The notes: generated by a model from the letters alone, not told the origin. Positions 26,430-36,098 are shown, numbered from the stretch's first letter. The stretch is DNA of 64,000 nucleotides from Sinorhizobium fredii NGR234 (GCF_000018545.1 NC_012587.1:744001-808000), one strand, 5' to 3'. Numbers and translations: made by a program.

Positions 26430-27056
26430 ATGATGATGCTGAAACTGTTTTATACGCCGGGGTCCTGCTCGCTCGCCTCGCATATCGCGCTGGAAGAGGC
26501 GGGGGCCGCCTATGAGGCGCATCGCGTCGACTTTTCAAAGGCCGAACAGACGAAGCCCGAATACCTCGCCATCAATCCGAAGGGCCGCGTGCCGGCTCTG
26601 GCGACGGACCGCGGCACGCTCACCGAAACGCCGGCCATTCTCGTCTATATCGCCCAGACATTTCCGGGTGCCCGACTCGCGCCGATTGACGATCCGTTCG
26701 AGTTCGCCCGGCTGCAGTCGTTCCTGAGCTATCTCTGCTCGACGGTACACGTCGCCCATGCGCATGGCCGGCGCGGTGCGCGCTGGGCGGACGATCCGGC
26801 CGCCCATGAGGCGATGAAGGCGAAGGTGTCGAAGAACATGGCCGATTGTTTCGCCATGATCGAGGGAACCATGTTTGCCGGTCCCTTCGTGATGGGCGAG
26901 AATTACTCGATTGCTGATCCCTATCTCTTCACGATCGCAAGCTGGCTCGAAGGCGACGGCGTCGATCCCGCACAGTTCCCGAAGATCCTCGGCCATCGCA
27001 ACCGGATGACCGAGCGTCCGGCGGTCGCCAAGGTCTTGCAAGTCGTGCGGTCATAA
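26430..27056 (+). CDS. Glutathione S-transferase family protein
   Basis: The start at the first of three ATGs (26430) follows TAGGA. The 208-aa product has an N-terminal thioredoxin-like GST domain (KLFYTPGSCSLASHIALEEAG, INPKGRVPAL, LTETPAILVYIA) and an all-helical C-terminal domain (YSIADPYLFTIASWLEGDGV). It is a bacterial beta-type GST, probably for detoxification. It is a single gene. Confidence 0.88.
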   Translation: MMMLKLFYTPGSCSLASHIALEEAGAAYEAHRVDFSKAEQTKPEYLAINPKGRVPALATDRGTLTETPAILVYIAQTFPGARLAPIDDPFEFARLQSFLSYLCSTVHVAHAHGRRGARWADDPAAHEAMKAKVSKNMADCFAMIEGTMFAGPFVMGENYSIADPYLFTIASWLEGDGVDPAQFPKILGHRNRMTERPAVAKVLQVVRS

Positions 27057-27063
27057 GGCTGTA

Positions 27064-27444
27064 TCAGGGTAAGCTCGCGGCGTCGAAGCTGGCGGCGAGC
27101 CGCTTCGGCGCCTTTTGCCGCCAGGCGGCGATCAGCCGCTGCGTCAGCGCCTGATCGTCGATGGCGGCGAGCCGGACAAGCATTGCCGGCCAGCCCTTGT
27201 AGTGATCGGTCTCGAAAAAGAGCGACGGATCGAGTTCCATCAGCATTTCCTTCTCTTCGAGCGCGCACATGACGACGAGCGTTTCGGCGTCCTTCATGCG
27301 CACGAAGCTCTTGCCTTTGACGAGCAGCGCCGGCGTGCCGTAAGACGTGCCGACGGTCGTTTCCGGCAGTCCTGCCGCTTCGGCAAGACACCGGACGCGT
27401 TCAAAGCCTGTTTCGATCTCCTGCACCATCGGGTGAGCCGTCAT
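27064..27444 (-). CDS. MmcQ/YjbR family protein
   Basis: I start at ATG 27444 (MTAHPMVQEIETGFERV), although a frame opens back to 27525 and the ribosome site is weak. The 126-aa product has the family blocks GTSYGTPALLVKGKSFVR, LEEKEMLME and GWPAMLVRL. MmcQ/YjbR proteins have a double-wing DNA-binding-like fold and unknown function. The gene is convergent with the GST gene and ends seven bp from its stop. Confidence 0.78.
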   Translation of the reverse strand: MTAHPMVQEIETGFERVRCLAEAAGLPETTVGTSYGTPALLVKGKSFVRMKDAETLVVMCALEEKEMLMELDPSLFFETDHYKGWPAMLVRLAAIDDQALTQRLIAAWRQKAPKRLAASFDAASLP

Positions 27445-27482
27445 TCGCCAAAGCCGGATTTGCACCGGAACTGTGACGTCGA

Positions 27483-27680
27483 TCAGGCGCAGTCGCAAGC
27501 TTTGCTTGACGTCGCGCGAGGCCATGGCCAGCCCGGGAAGGGCAGATCCGCAAGCTCGCGCTCAGCCATGCGGGCAAGATCGGGATGCTGAAGCGGATCA
27601 CGCGACCAAGCGGCAGACGCTTCGCCACGGTCGTCTCGACGGATTGCGGTCAGCCTGAGAATAGAGAAAAGCTTAGTCAT
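27483..27680 (-). CDS. Small DUF1127-like protein
   Basis: The start at ATG 27680 follows GGAGAG. The 65-aa product contains HPDLARMAERELADLPF, matching the Arg-rich, RELADL-bearing DUF1127 pattern frequent in Rhizobiaceae. Some short members affect phosphate, carbon or RNA metabolism, while this one is unstudied. It ends 39 bp upstream of the MmcQ start and may be co-transcribed with it. Confidence 0.55.
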   Translation of the reverse strand: MTKLFSILRLTAIRRDDRGEASAAWSRDPLQHPDLARMAERELADLPFPGWPWPRATSSKACDCA

Positions 27681-27863
27681 TGCGGGCTCTCCATTCGGTA
27701 TGCACGGCACCTGCGAATGTCTTCACATGGATACGCGGCCGGGGTTATTGCATTGGATTTCCATAGAATTTTGTCAGTCGAGCTGGAGAAGTCATAAGGA
27801 GCATCTGCCTGACCGGGCAATTTTGCAATTGAGATTGCCGCTTGCTTCATTTAGAAAATCTAT

Positions 27864-28799
27864 ATGAGAGAGATCAACACGGTCCATCTGAACGGGTTGC
27901 GCGCCGTCGAGACGGCCGGGCGGCTGGGTTCGCTTGCGGCCGCGGCGGAAGAACTCGGCGTGACGCCCGGTGCCGTTAGCCAGCAGATTGCCAAGACCGA
28001 GGCGCAGCTGGGTCGGACACTCTTCGAGCGCTCGCCACGGGGGCTGGTGCCGACGGATGCGGGCCGCTTGCTTTTGGTGCGGCTCTCAAGCGCCTTTGCG
28101 GAGCTTGCCGAAGCGGTCGCCGAGGCCCGACGTCGCGACGAATCGGTGCTGACGGTTTCGGTGGCGCCGGTATTTGCGGCGCGCTGGCTGGTCTATCGGC
28201 TCAATCGTTTTGCCGACCGCCATCCGGAAGTCCGGCTGAGAATCGATGCGACCACGAAGCTCGTCAATCTCGATACGTCCGATGTCGATCTCGCCATTCG
28301 CGTCGGCGCGGGGCATTGGCCGGGCGTGCTGGCCGAACTGCTGTTGGAGCAGGAGGTCTTTCCCGTCTGCTCGCCGGCCCTGGCCGCAGGGCTGCGCGAT
28401 CCGGCGGACATCCTGAAGCTGCCGGCCGTCATCGACGAGCACGCCATGTTCTCCTGGGAAGTGTGGCTGAAGACGGCCGGCCTTTCCGGCGCCGAGATGA
28501 CCGTGCGCCACACTTTCAACGATGCGTCGCTGGCGCTCGATGCGGCCATTGCCGGCCAAGGAGTCATGCTCGCCTGGCAGACGCTTGCCGGTTATGCCGT
28601 GACGAAGGGCAGCCTCCTGGCGCCTTTCGGCATCCGCGCCAAGACCGGCTTCGGCCACTATTTCGTAACCTCCGCCTCGAGGCGCGAAGGCAAGGCGGCG
28701 CTCGCCTTCAAGCGATGGGTGCGCGAGGAGGTGGAGGAGGGGATGCGGCAGCTCTTTGCTATTCCGGCTCCTTCAGCCGTTCTTCCATCATCGCCTTGA
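27864..28799 (+). CDS. LysR-family regulator (GcvA-like)
   Basis: The 311-aa protein has the N-terminal LysR helix-turn-helix ([44 protein letters not shown]) and a GcvA-type effector domain. Its target is unknown. Its 3' end overlaps that of the convergent glutathione transferase gene by 41 bp, an unusual tail-to-tail overlap that may link their expression. Confidence 0.9.
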   Translation: MREINTVHLNGLRAVETAGRLGSLAAAAEELGVTPGAVSQQIAKTEAQLGRTLFERSPRGLVPTDAGRLLLVRLSSAFAELAEAVAEARRRDESVLTVSVAPVFAARWLVYRLNRFADRHPEVRLRIDATTKLVNLDTSDVDLAIRVGAGHWPGVLAELLLEQEVFPVCSPALAAGLRDPADILKLPAVIDEHAMFSWEVWLKTAGLSGAEMTVRHTFNDASLALDAAIAGQGVMLAWQTLAGYAVTKGSLLAPFGIRAKTGFGHYFVTSASRREGKAALAFKRWVREEVEEGMRQLFAIPAPSAVLPSSP

Positions 28800-29418
28800 A
28801 GGCCGGCCTCGCTTGGCAGAGCGCCAGCCATGCCTTGACGCGCGGGTGCCGTTCGAAGAGCGCGGCCTGGCTCATCGTATAGCGGAATACCTCTGCGAGG
28901 TTCAGATCGGCAACCGTGAAGCGGCTGCCGACGAGATAGTCGCGGCCGTCGAGATGCGTCTCGAGCCGGCCGAAGGCTTTTTCGAGCGACCGCACACAGG
29001 TGGCGATCAAATCCCGGCCGCCAGGCGTGTTCTCGATACCGTCGTCATGGGCGAGGATGATCTTCACCGCATGCGGCTCGACTTCGGTCGCCGCCCACAT
29101 CGTCCAGTTGCCGATCTGCCCTTCCTCGGCAATGTCGGCCGGGGCCAGCGGCCCGCCGTGCTTGCGGGCGAGATAGAGATTGTTGGCGAGCGACTCGGTC
29201 AACACCAGTCCGTCGTCTTCGATCGCCGGAATGAGGCCCATCGGATTGACGGCGAGGAAGCTCGGTGTGCGTGTGTTGATTGGCGCATCTGCGGCCAGAG
29301 GCTCGGCGAGGCGCCGCGCCTGGATGACCGGGACCGATCTGAAGGGAATGCCGAGTTCGCGGGCCAGCCAGTAGTTGCGCGATGCGCGCGAGCGATACAC
29401 CCCATAAATAGTCAGCAT
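28759..29418 (-). CDS. Glutathione S-transferase
   Basis: The start at ATG 29418 follows GAGGAGAC. The 219-aa protein has the GST fold: [38 protein letters not shown] and [13 protein letters not shown] in domain one, then a helical domain with [15 protein letters not shown]. The Ser/Arg pattern after GVYRS resembles zeta or theta forms. Its end overlaps the LysR gene on the other strand. Confidence 0.88.
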   Translation of the reverse strand: MLTIYGVYRSRASRNYWLARELGIPFRSVPVIQARRLAEPLAADAPINTRTPSFLAVNPMGLIPAIEDDGLVLTESLANNLYLARKHGGPLAPADIAEEGQIGNWTMWAATEVEPHAVKIILAHDDGIENTPGGRDLIATCVRSLEKAFGRLETHLDGRDYLVGSRFTVADLNLAEVFRYTMSQAALFERHPRVKAWLALCQARPAFKAMMEERLKEPE

Positions 29419-29755
29419 CTCGGTCTCCTCAGTTGGCAATGCCACGATTGCATACGCAATTGTGGATGCCTGCTGAAGCCGCCCGCCCTGATGTGTCGCA
29501 TGAATTCTTTTGATAGGCTTGGTTTGAAAGGCAGGCTCGGTTGTAAAACACGGTACCACAATCGTGATTGCGTATTTACTGGCGCAAGTCTGGATCCAGC
29601 CGTAAATGCAAACGTGGAGTGAGATCGCAAGAGCGGTTTTAGCTTGCGTCCTGCTCCGACTTGTCGATATCGATCACGGAGATGGCTCTTGCTTCGGTGC
29701 AAGATCATCGTGATCCGCTCTCCTTCCGTGCCGCACTCAAACCGATCAGAGTTCG

Positions 29756-30517
29756 ATGTCATCGCTGCCTGTCTTTTCCCGCCGCCAGTTTCTCCGCGCA
29801 TCCGGACTCGCAATCGCTTCCGCCGGGCTTGCGGGCTGCACGTCGTCGATGAACACCGACCGGTTTCGCCAGGAAACGATGCCGGTATACCGCAATCCGG
29901 AGTTCGAAAACCGTTGGGCCGACCCGGGGATGCTCGAAGAGCCGCTGACCGGGCTGCCGCCGCAGGACGCCTATTTCGCCGATGTCTATGCGGAAAGGGA
30001 GGATGGCGGCTTTCTGATACCGGCGGTGCCCTATCGCCAGATCGATCCGCGCTTCTATCGTCAGGAGGTCAGTGATCCTTTCGGCGAGGCGCCCGGCACG
30101 ATCGTCGTCGATACGGCCGATCGCTACCTCTATCTGATCGGATCCGGCGGCAGCGCCACGCGCTATGGCGTGGGCCTTGGCCGCGAAGGTTTCGCCTGGT
30201 CTGGGCGCGGCGTCATCCAGTGGAAGCAGAAGTGGCCGAAGTGGACGCCGCCGGATTCGATGATCGCCCGCCAGCCGGTGCTGGCCAAATATTCGGCCGA
30301 CAACGGCGGCATGCCGCCGGGCCTCGACAATCCGCTCGGCTCGCGGGCGCTCTATATCTTCCAGAACGGCCAGGACACGCTCTATCGCGTCCACGGAACG
30401 CCGGAATGGCAGTCGATCGGCAAGGCCGTCTCGTCCGGTTGCGTCCGGATGATCAACCAGGACGTCATCGATCTCTATGCCCGCGTGCGCGGCAAGGCGC
30501 CGATACTCGTCATCTGA
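29756..30517 (+). CDS. L,D-transpeptidase (YkuD/ErfK type)
   Basis: The 253-aa product has a Tat-like and lipoprotein signal (RRQFLRASG, then LAGC). The catalytic YkuD domain (about 110-253) ends in HGTPEWQSIGKAVSSGCVRM, which carries the His and the nucleophilic Cys. It would cross-link peptidoglycan or attach proteins to it in the periplasm. The ribosome site is weak, so the exact start is uncertain. Confidence 0.9.
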   Translation: MSSLPVFSRRQFLRASGLAIASAGLAGCTSSMNTDRFRQETMPVYRNPEFENRWADPGMLEEPLTGLPPQDAYFADVYAEREDGGFLIPAVPYRQIDPRFYRQEVSDPFGEAPGTIVVDTADRYLYLIGSGGSATRYGVGLGREGFAWSGRGVIQWKQKWPKWTPPDSMIARQPVLAKYSADNGGMPPGLDNPLGSRALYIFQNGQDTLYRVHGTPEWQSIGKAVSSGCVRMINQDVIDLYARVRGKAPILVI

Positions 30518-30538
30518 AGGCCGCGCGCCTTCGAAGGA

Positions 30539-31030
30539 TCAATCGGCTCCCGAGCCCTCGGCCTGACTGTCGGCGAGGCGCTCGGCCAGCCGATGCAGCG
30601 CCTCGCGCAGTTCTCCGACTTCCTCGAGGCTGCAGCCCGTCGCCTTGCCGATCTCCGCAAGAATCTTGAAAGCTTCGATCTTCAGGCGCCGGCCGTTCTC
30701 CGTGAGGCTGACGATGACCTGCCTTTCATCAGCCGGGTCGCGCATGCGCCCGACATAACCCGCCGCCTCCAGCCTCTTGAGCAGGGGAGAGAGTGTGCCG
30801 GAATCGAGACCCAGTTCCTCGCCGATCCGCTTCACCGTCATGCCATCCCGTTGCCAGAGCGAAAGCAGCACGAGGTATTGCGGATAGGTGAGCCCGAAGC
30901 GGTCGAGGAGCGGCTTGTAGGCCCGGTTGAAGGCATGCGTGGCGGAATAGACGGCAAAGCAAAGTTGCTGGCCGAGGGCCAGCGCCTCGTCGGGAAATAC
31001 GTCTTCGGACTTCGCCACCTTGGTTGTCAT
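30539..31030 (-). CDS. ohrR: Organic-peroxide-sensing MarR repressor
   Basis: The 163-aa MarR protein has the OhrR signature: reactive Cys24 in QLCFAVYSATHAFNRAYKPLL and the winged helix MTVKRIGEELGLDSGTLSPLLKRLEAAGYV. Oxidation of this Cys by organic hydroperoxide releases DNA. It is divergent from ohr across a 117-bp region with AT-rich inverted repeats, the classic arrangement. Confidence 0.93.
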   Translation of the reverse strand: MTTKVAKSEDVFPDEALALGQQLCFAVYSATHAFNRAYKPLLDRFGLTYPQYLVLLSLWQRDGMTVKRIGEELGLDSGTLSPLLKRLEAAGYVGRMRDPADERQVIVSLTENGRRLKIEAFKILAEIGKATGCSLEEVGELREALHRLAERLADSQAEGSGAD

Positions 31031-31059
31031 TCCGATATTGTCGCAAATTCACGCCTTAA

Positions 31060-31102
31060 ATGCAATTTGCAAAATTAATTTGCGCCCAATTTAATTTTGC
31101 GC
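31060..31102. promoter_or_regulatory. ohrR-ohr operator region
   Basis: A GCAAAATTAATTTGC inverted repeat at 31070-31084 is followed by AATTTAATTTTGCGC. Related CAATTTGC half-sites flank it. Such AT-rich TTGCAA-type palindromes are known OhrR sites, so both divergent genes are probably repressed from here. Confidence 0.7.
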
Positions 31103-31147
31103 TATGAAAGATGCATCGACAACGACGGACAAGCAAGGAGAAGTGCC

Positions 31148-31570
31148 ATGCCCATTCTTTATCGTACCACCGCATCCGCCACCGGGGGCCGCGCCGGCCA
31201 AGCCAAGAGCGCCGACGGCGTTCTCGACGTGAACCTCACCCTGCCGAAGGAACTGGGCGGCGATGGGGCACGCGGCACCAATCCGGAACAGCTTTTTGCG
31301 GCCGGCTATTCCGCCTGCTTCCTCGGCGCCCTGAAGTTCGTCGCCGGCAAGGAGAAGGTAAAGCTTTCGGAAGAGACGAAGGTGACAGGCACGGTCGGCA
31401 TCGGCCCGCGTGACGACGGCACGGGTTTCTACATCGATGCGGCGCTTGAGATCTCTTCGCCCGGCGTCGACAAGGCCGTGCTCGAGGATCTGGTGCAGAA
31501 GGCGCATATCGTTTGCCCCTACAGCCATGCGACCCGGGGCAATGTCGACGTGAAACTGTCGGTGGCCTGA
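31148..31570 (+). CDS. ohr: Organic hydroperoxide resistance protein
   Basis: The start at ATG 31148 follows AAGGAGAAG. The 140-aa OsmC-family protein has both catalytic cysteines, in YSACFLGAL and HIVCPYSHAT, plus the conserved Arg and Glu. It reduces organic hydroperoxides using lipoylated partners. It is divergent from ohrR. Confidence 0.95.
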   Translation: MPILYRTTASATGGRAGQAKSADGVLDVNLTLPKELGGDGARGTNPEQLFAAGYSACFLGALKFVAGKEKVKLSEETKVTGTVGIGPRDDGTGFYIDAALEISSPGVDKAVLEDLVQKAHIVCPYSHATRGNVDVKLSVA

Positions 31571-31589
31571 TAGAAAATCGCCGCTACCA

Positions 31590-31613
31590 TGAAGCCCGCA
31601 ATTGCGGGCTTCA
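31590..31613. terminator. Palindromic terminator after ohr
   Basis: A perfect palindrome (GAAGCCCGCA-ATTGCGGGCTTC core) lies 19 bp past the ohr stop. There is no long T tract, so termination efficiency is uncertain. Confidence 0.6.
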
Positions 31614-31642
31614 GCCGGCCTTCTCACCTACTGCTGGATCCA

Positions 31643-31745
31643 CTGCATGTTTTCTTCAATCGTAGCCGATTTAAGGAATAAACATGCAGCGATTCGAAGT
31701 GCAACAGTGACCCTTGCGCGTCTGACAAGACGCGCGGCGCTGTAG
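31643..31745. repeat. RIME-like double-hairpin repeat, copy 3
   Basis: This copy is inverted relative to copies 1 and 2. The CTGCATGT...ACATGCAG hairpin comes first and the second one ends GCGCTGTAG. The first hairpin is imperfect. It lies between convergent ohr and yjdM. Confidence 0.75.
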
Positions 31746-31751
31746 GGCGCA

Positions 31752-31964
31752 TCAGGCCTTCTTGAGAAATTCGGTGCGCAGCACCAGCCCCTTGACCTTC
31801 TCGACGCGGCACTCGACCTCGTCCGGATTGTCCGTCAGGCGGATGCCTTTCACCATCGTGCCGCGCTTCAGCGTGGTCGAGGTTCCCTTCACCTTCAGGT
31901 CCTTGATCAGCGTGACATTGTCGCCATCCTTCAGGATGGCGCCGTTCGAATCCTTGACGTCCAT
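31752..31964 (-). CDS. yjdM: YjdM/PhnA-type small protein
   Basis: The 70-aa product (MDVKDSNGAILKDGDNVTLI, LKVKGTSTTLKRGT, DEVECRVEKVKGLVLRTEFLKK) is the SH3-like C-terminal domain of the PhnA/YjdM family. It lacks the N-terminal zinc ribbon found in enterobacterial forms. The family name refers to phosphonate use but the role is unproven. It is a single gene. Confidence 0.85.
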   Translation of the reverse strand: MDVKDSNGAILKDGDNVTLIKDLKVKGTSTTLKRGTMVKGIRLTDNPDEVECRVEKVKGLVLRTEFLKKA

Positions 31965-32067
31965 TGTCGGTCCTTATCGAGGCGGCAGCTTTGCCGATGA
32001 CGAGTCGCTGCGCCTCCGTAAGCAGATGAGAGGCGCGAGCGCAAGCCCATCCGCCGCTTTGTCCAGC

Positions 32068-33621
32068 CTATCGCTTCAGGCTGCCGAGAATGCCCCGAAC
32101 CAGCGCCCGTCCCACCTGGGTCGCGACCGTGCGGGCGACCGACTTCATGGCGGCCTCCAAGACCGTTTCCCGCTGGTAGCCGGATGAGCGCGGCCGGGCC
32201 TGCCGGCCTTGCGTTGCCTCTTCCGCGTCGTCGCCAAAGCCCGGCAGGGTCCAGCGGCCGCGGCCGGTCTGTTCTTCGGCCGCCTGCGCTTCGGCCTGCT
32301 CGGCGGCTTCCGCCGCCTTCTCAGCTCGCTTTGCCAGGAGTTCGTAGGCCGATTCCCGGTCGAAGTCCTCGTCATAGAGGCCGCGCACCGGGCTGACATT
32401 TATTACGTTCTGCCGCTCGGCCTCCGTCAGCGGACCGAGCCGCGAGGCCGGCGGACGGATCAAGGTCCGCTCGACCATAGACGGCGACCCCTTGGCCTCG
32501 AGAGTCGAGACCAGCGCCTCGCCGGTGCCGAGCGTGGTGATCACCGCTGCGCAGTCGAAATCCGGATTGGGGCGGAACGTGTCGGCGGCCGTCTTCACGG
32601 CCTTCTGCTCGCGCGGCGAATAGGCACGCAATGCATGTTGGACGCGATTGCCGAGCTGGGCGAGCACGGTTTCCGGCACGTCGAGCGGGTTCTGGGTGAC
32701 GAAATAGACGCCGACGCCCTTCGAGCGGATCAGCCGGACGACCTGTTCGACGCGTTCGACAAGCACCTTCGGCGCGTCGTTGAAGAGCAGATGCGCCTCG
32801 TCGAAGAAGAACACCAGTTTCGGCTTGTCCGGATCGCCGACCTCCGGCAGTTCCTCGAAAAGCTCCGACAGGAGCCACAGCAGGAAGGTCGCATAGAGCC
32901 GCGGATTCATCATCAGCTTGTCGGCCGAGAGCACCGAGATGGCGCCGCGCCCGTCATTCGTGGTGCGCATGATGTCGGTGATCTTCAGCGCCGGCTCGCC
33001 GAAGAAGTGTTCGGCACCCTGCTGTTCGAGGATCAGCAGCTCGCGCTGGATCGAGCCGACGGACGACTTGGAGATGAAGCCGAACTGGTTGGAGAGTTCG
33101 CTCGCATTCTCGCCCATGTAGTTCAGCAGCGCCTGCAGGTCCTTGAGGTCGAGGAGCGGCAGGCCGCCTTCGTCGGCGATCTTGAAGGCGATGTTCAGGA
33201 CGCCCTCCTGGGCGTCGCTGGCGTTCATCAGCCGCGACAGGAGCAGCGGCCCCATCTCCGAGAGCGTCGTGCGGACCCGGTGGCCCTTTTCGCCGTAGAG
33301 ATCCCAGAAAATCACCGGGAATTCCTGGAAATCATAGGGCGAAAGGCCGATCTGCTCGGCGCGCTTGACGAGGAAGTCCTTGGCCTCGCCGATCGCCCCG
33401 ATGCCGGAAAGGTCGCCCTTCACGTCGGCGCAGAAGACCGGAACGCCGGCATTCGAGAAGCCTTCGGCGAGGATCTGCAGCGTCACTGTCTTGCCGGTGC
33501 CGGTGGCGCCGGTGACGAGCCCATGGCGGTTGGCGAACTTCAGTTCCAGATATTCCGGCTTGTTGATCGAATCGTCCGGCTTGCGGCTGGTCCCGATATA
33601 GAGCTTGCCTTCCTGCAGCAT
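32068..33621 (-). CDS. HerA/YjgR-type ATPase (DUF853)
   Basis: The start at ATG 33621 (GGAGAGG upstream) is preferred to the frame start at 33684. The 517-aa protein has P-loop GATGTGKTVTLQ near residue 37, Walker B LVFFFDEAHLLF and a C-terminal Ala/Glu-rich segment of about 80 residues. It is the DUF853 helicase-like family (YjgR), soluble hexameric ATPases related to HerA and FtsK. The cellular role is unknown. Confidence 0.88.
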   Translation of the reverse strand: MLQEGKLYIGTSRKPDDSINKPEYLELKFANRHGLVTGATGTGKTVTLQILAEGFSNAGVPVFCADVKGDLSGIGAIGEAKDFLVKRAEQIGLSPYDFQEFPVIFWDLYGEKGHRVRTTLSEMGPLLLSRLMNASDAQEGVLNIAFKIADEGGLPLLDLKDLQALLNYMGENASELSNQFGFISKSSVGSIQRELLILEQQGAEHFFGEPALKITDIMRTTNDGRGAISVLSADKLMMNPRLYATFLLWLLSELFEELPEVGDPDKPKLVFFFDEAHLLFNDAPKVLVERVEQVVRLIRSKGVGVYFVTQNPLDVPETVLAQLGNRVQHALRAYSPREQKAVKTAADTFRPNPDFDCAAVITTLGTGEALVSTLEAKGSPSMVERTLIRPPASRLGPLTEAERQNVINVSPVRGLYDEDFDRESAYELLAKRAEKAAEAAEQAEAQAAEEQTGRGRWTLPGFGDDAEEATQGRQARPRSSGYQRETVLEAAMKSVARTVATQVGRALVRGILGSLKR

Positions 33622-33850
33622 GGCATTCCTCTCCGTCGAATCGATTTTGTCAATGGAACCGGGCATTTGCCGGATATCGTCCAAAGTCCGTCATCGAAAT
33701 ATTGCTCGGTTCTGTTATAGGCCGTGCGCCGTGACCCGGCAACACGGGTTGTAGGGGAGGCAAGCGCTCGCCAGCCTTCGACGTAAGCTATGTTGACGTA
33801 GGACGGATGGGTGTTCCGGTGCTATTGTCATTTTGAAAACGATAATTTAC

Positions 33851-33868
33851 TTTGACGTCAACGTCAAA
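33851..33868. promoter_or_regulatory. Inverted repeat TTTGACGT-CA-ACGTCAAA
   Basis: Eight-base arms separated by two bases lie 21 bp before the start of the glycine-rich protein gene. Related TTGACGTA sequences occur at about 33793-33800. A repressor site is likely. Its regulator is not identified. Confidence 0.5.
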
Positions 33869-33888
33869 AACTACACGAGGAGATTCCC

Positions 33889-34281
33889 ATGAGTGAACTG
33901 GTCACGCGGGTGGCGGAAAATGTCGGGCTGGAGCCAGCGACGGCGGAGAAGGCGGTGGGCATGATCCTCGGCTTCCTGCAGCGCGAAGCGGCCGAAGGCC
34001 CGGTCGCCCGGATGATCGAGGCGATTCCCGGCGCGCCGGAACTCGTCGCTCAATATAACGGCGCGGGCGGCAACGGCGGCGGGTTGCTGGGCGGTCTGCT
34101 GTCGGCGATCGGCGGCGGCGGCGTCATGGCGCTCGGCCAGCAGCTGATGAGCCAGGGACTCGGCATGGGCGAAATCACCGGGCTCGCCCGGGAAACCATT
34201 GCCTATGCCAAGGAAAAGGCGGGCGAGGAGGTCGTCGACGAGGTGGTCGCCTCGGTTCCGGGTCTCAGCCAGTTCGTCTGA
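33889..34281 (+). CDS. Small glycine-rich protein (DUF2267/DUF2780-like)
   Basis: The 130-aa product has a helical N-terminus (ELVTRVAENVGLEPATAEKAVGMILGFLQ), a central Gly-rich hinge (NGAGGNGGGLLGGLLSAIGGGG) and a helical C-terminus. It resembles small helical DUF2267/DUF2780-type proteins but the assignment is not firm. The ribosome site is GAGGAG. A palindrome just upstream suggests tight regulation. Confidence 0.6.
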   Translation: MSELVTRVAENVGLEPATAEKAVGMILGFLQREAAEGPVARMIEAIPGAPELVAQYNGAGGNGGGLLGGLLSAIGGGGVMALGQQLMSQGLGMGEITGLARETIAYAKEKAGEEVVDEVVASVPGLSQFV

Positions 34282-34298
34282 TCGGCTGGCGGCGAAGA

Positions 34299-34324
34299 CC
34301 CCTCTGGCCGGCAGGCCAGAGGGG
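34299..34324. terminator. Bidirectional terminator hairpin
   Basis: CCCCTCTGGCC-GGCA-GGCCAGAGGGG forms a perfect 11-bp stem between the convergent glycine-rich protein and aldo-keto reductase genes. No T tract follows. Confidence 0.65.
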
Positions 34325-34344
34325 GTAGCCATCCCTCACTGGTC

Positions 34345-35175
34345 TCAGTCGTCCCACACCGGCGCCAGGCCTGCCGGGTTGACGATCCGGCCGTCCGGGC
34401 GGGCAAGGCCGCGGATCGCCGCCATTTCCTCCCGGGTCAGCGCAAAATCGAAAATCGCGAAATTTTCTTTGAGCCGCGCCTCGGTGGCGGTTTTCGACAG
34501 CGTGATCACATCCTGCTGCTGCACGAGCCATCTCAGCGCCACTTGCGCTGCGGTCTTGCCGTGGCGGGCGCCGATGTCGTTCAGCAGTTGCTCGGAAGGC
34601 ACCTTGCCGTTGGCCATGGCGTAATAGGCGGTCAGCGACATGCCGTGACGCCGGGCCGCCTGCAGCAGCTTCGCCTGGTCGAGATAGGGGTGGTATTCGA
34701 CCTGGTTGGTCGCAATTGGAGCCTCGCTCAGGCCGACCGCCTCGTCCATTTGCGCCGTATTGAAATTGCTGACGCCGATATGGCGCGCCTTGCCCGCTTC
34801 CCGAACCTCGTTCAGCGTTCCGATGCGCTCGGCCATCGGCACGTCGCTGCCGCCCGGCCAGTGGAGGAGCAGCAGGTCGACGTGGTCCGTCTTCAATTTC
34901 TTGAGGCTCTCGTCGACCGAGGCGACGAAATGGTCATGGCGATATTTGTCGACCCAGACCTTCGTCGTCAGGAAGATGTCGGCACGCGGAATGCCTGACG
35001 TGTGAATGACCTCTCCGACCTCGGCCTCATTGCCATAGGCCTGCGCCGTGTCGACATGGCGGAAGCCGACCTTCAGGGCTTCCGGCAAGACCCGAAGCAC
35101 CTCGGCTCCCGACATGCGGAAAGTGCCGAAGCCGAGCGCCGGGATATTGGCGCCGTTGGAATTGACTACATGCAT
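34345..35175 (-). CDS. Aldo-keto reductase
   Basis: The start at ATG 35175 follows AAGGAG; the frame extends upstream without support. The 276-aa protein has the AKR features VDTAQAYGNEAEVG (Asp and Tyr), TTKVW (Lys), LLLLHWPG (His) and GVSNFN. It reduces aldehydes or ketones with NADPH and is close to 2,5-diketo-D-gluconate reductases. It is the last of three leftward genes (dehalogenase, tam, this gene), 136 bp from tam. Confidence 0.92.
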   Translation of the reverse strand: MHVVNSNGANIPALGFGTFRMSGAEVLRVLPEALKVGFRHVDTAQAYGNEAEVGEVIHTSGIPRADIFLTTKVWVDKYRHDHFVASVDESLKKLKTDHVDLLLLHWPGGSDVPMAERIGTLNEVREAGKARHIGVSNFNTAQMDEAVGLSEAPIATNQVEYHPYLDQAKLLQAARRHGMSLTAYYAMANGKVPSEQLLNDIGARHGKTAAQVALRWLVQQQDVITLSKTATEARLKENFAIFDFALTREEMAAIRGLARPDGRIVNPAGLAPVWDD

Positions 35176-35311
35176 GGCTGGCTCCTTGGTCGCGGCTAGA
35201 GCGGGATGAGGAAAAGTGTGCGTTTTCCGCCCGCATCCAATAGGCGTCTTCCTATACTTGTCGCGCTCGGTCGAAGCTTCAAGGCGGACGGCCGGACCCT
35301 TCGCCGGCCGT

Positions 35312-36085
35312 TCAGGCTGCTTTGACGGCGACGATGAACAGGCGCGGAAAGCGCAGCAGCACCCGCCCGTCGCCCATGGCCGGATAGGCTCTGCGGATCT
35401 TCTCGGCATAGGCAGCGAGATAGTCCTTGCGCCGGTTGGCGGGCAGCGCGTCGAGATAGGGGCGCAAGCCGGTGCCTTTCACCCATTCGACGATCGCATT
35501 CGCACTGGCAAGCGGGTGGTAGTAGGTGGTGTGCCAGACATCGACGCGCGCCACCTTGGGAGCGAGCCGTTCGACATAGGTTCTCGGGGAGGGCAGAGGC
35601 ACGCGCCGGATCGTTCGGCCGCTAAAGGCGGCGGCAAAAGCCCGTTCCTCGGCCGTTTCCTGCATCAGGAGATGCGACGGCTCGTCGAGATTGTCGGGCA
35701 TCTGCACGGCAAGCGTGCCGCCGGGCACCAGCGCGTCGACGAGCCGCTCGAGGAGGTCGATGTGCTTCGGCAACCATTGAAAGACGGCGTTGGCAAAGAA
35801 GAGTGCGGCCCCTTGTGGCGGCGTCCAGCCTATAAGATCGGCCCTTTCGAAGCGCAGGCCGAGCAGGCGTTTGCGCGCAGCCTCCAGCATGTTCTCGTCG
35901 CTGTCGATGCCCACGAGCGGGTTGTTGGGAAAGCGTTCGAGGATGAGTTGCGTCGAATTGCCCGGTCCGCAGCCGAGGTCGAAGGCGGGACCGGCGGGGA
36001 GATCGGGGACTTGCGCAAGAAGATCGCGCGCCGGCCGAGTCCGCTCATCCTCGAACTTCACATATTGCGCTGCCGACCAGGACAT
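35312..36085 (-). CDS. tam: Trans-aconitate 2-methyltransferase
   Basis: The start at ATG 36085 follows AAGGAGCGG. The 257-aa SAM-dependent methyltransferase has the binding motif [11 protein letters not shown] and the Tam-typical [23 protein letters not shown] and [12 protein letters not shown]. It methylates trans-aconitate, an inhibitor of the citric acid cycle. It starts 13 bp after the dehalogenase stop, so the two form an operon. Confidence 0.9.
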   Translation of the reverse strand: MSWSAAQYVKFEDERTRPARDLLAQVPDLPAGPAFDLGCGPGNSTQLILERFPNNPLVGIDSDENMLEAARKRLLGLRFERADLIGWTPPQGAALFFANAVFQWLPKHIDLLERLVDALVPGGTLAVQMPDNLDEPSHLLMQETAEERAFAAAFSGRTIRRVPLPSPRTYVERLAPKVARVDVWHTTYYHPLASANAIVEWVKGTGLRPYLDALPANRRKDYLAAYAEKIRRAYPAMGDGRVLLRFPRLFIVAVKAA

Positions 36086-36098
36086 CTGGGCCGCTCCT

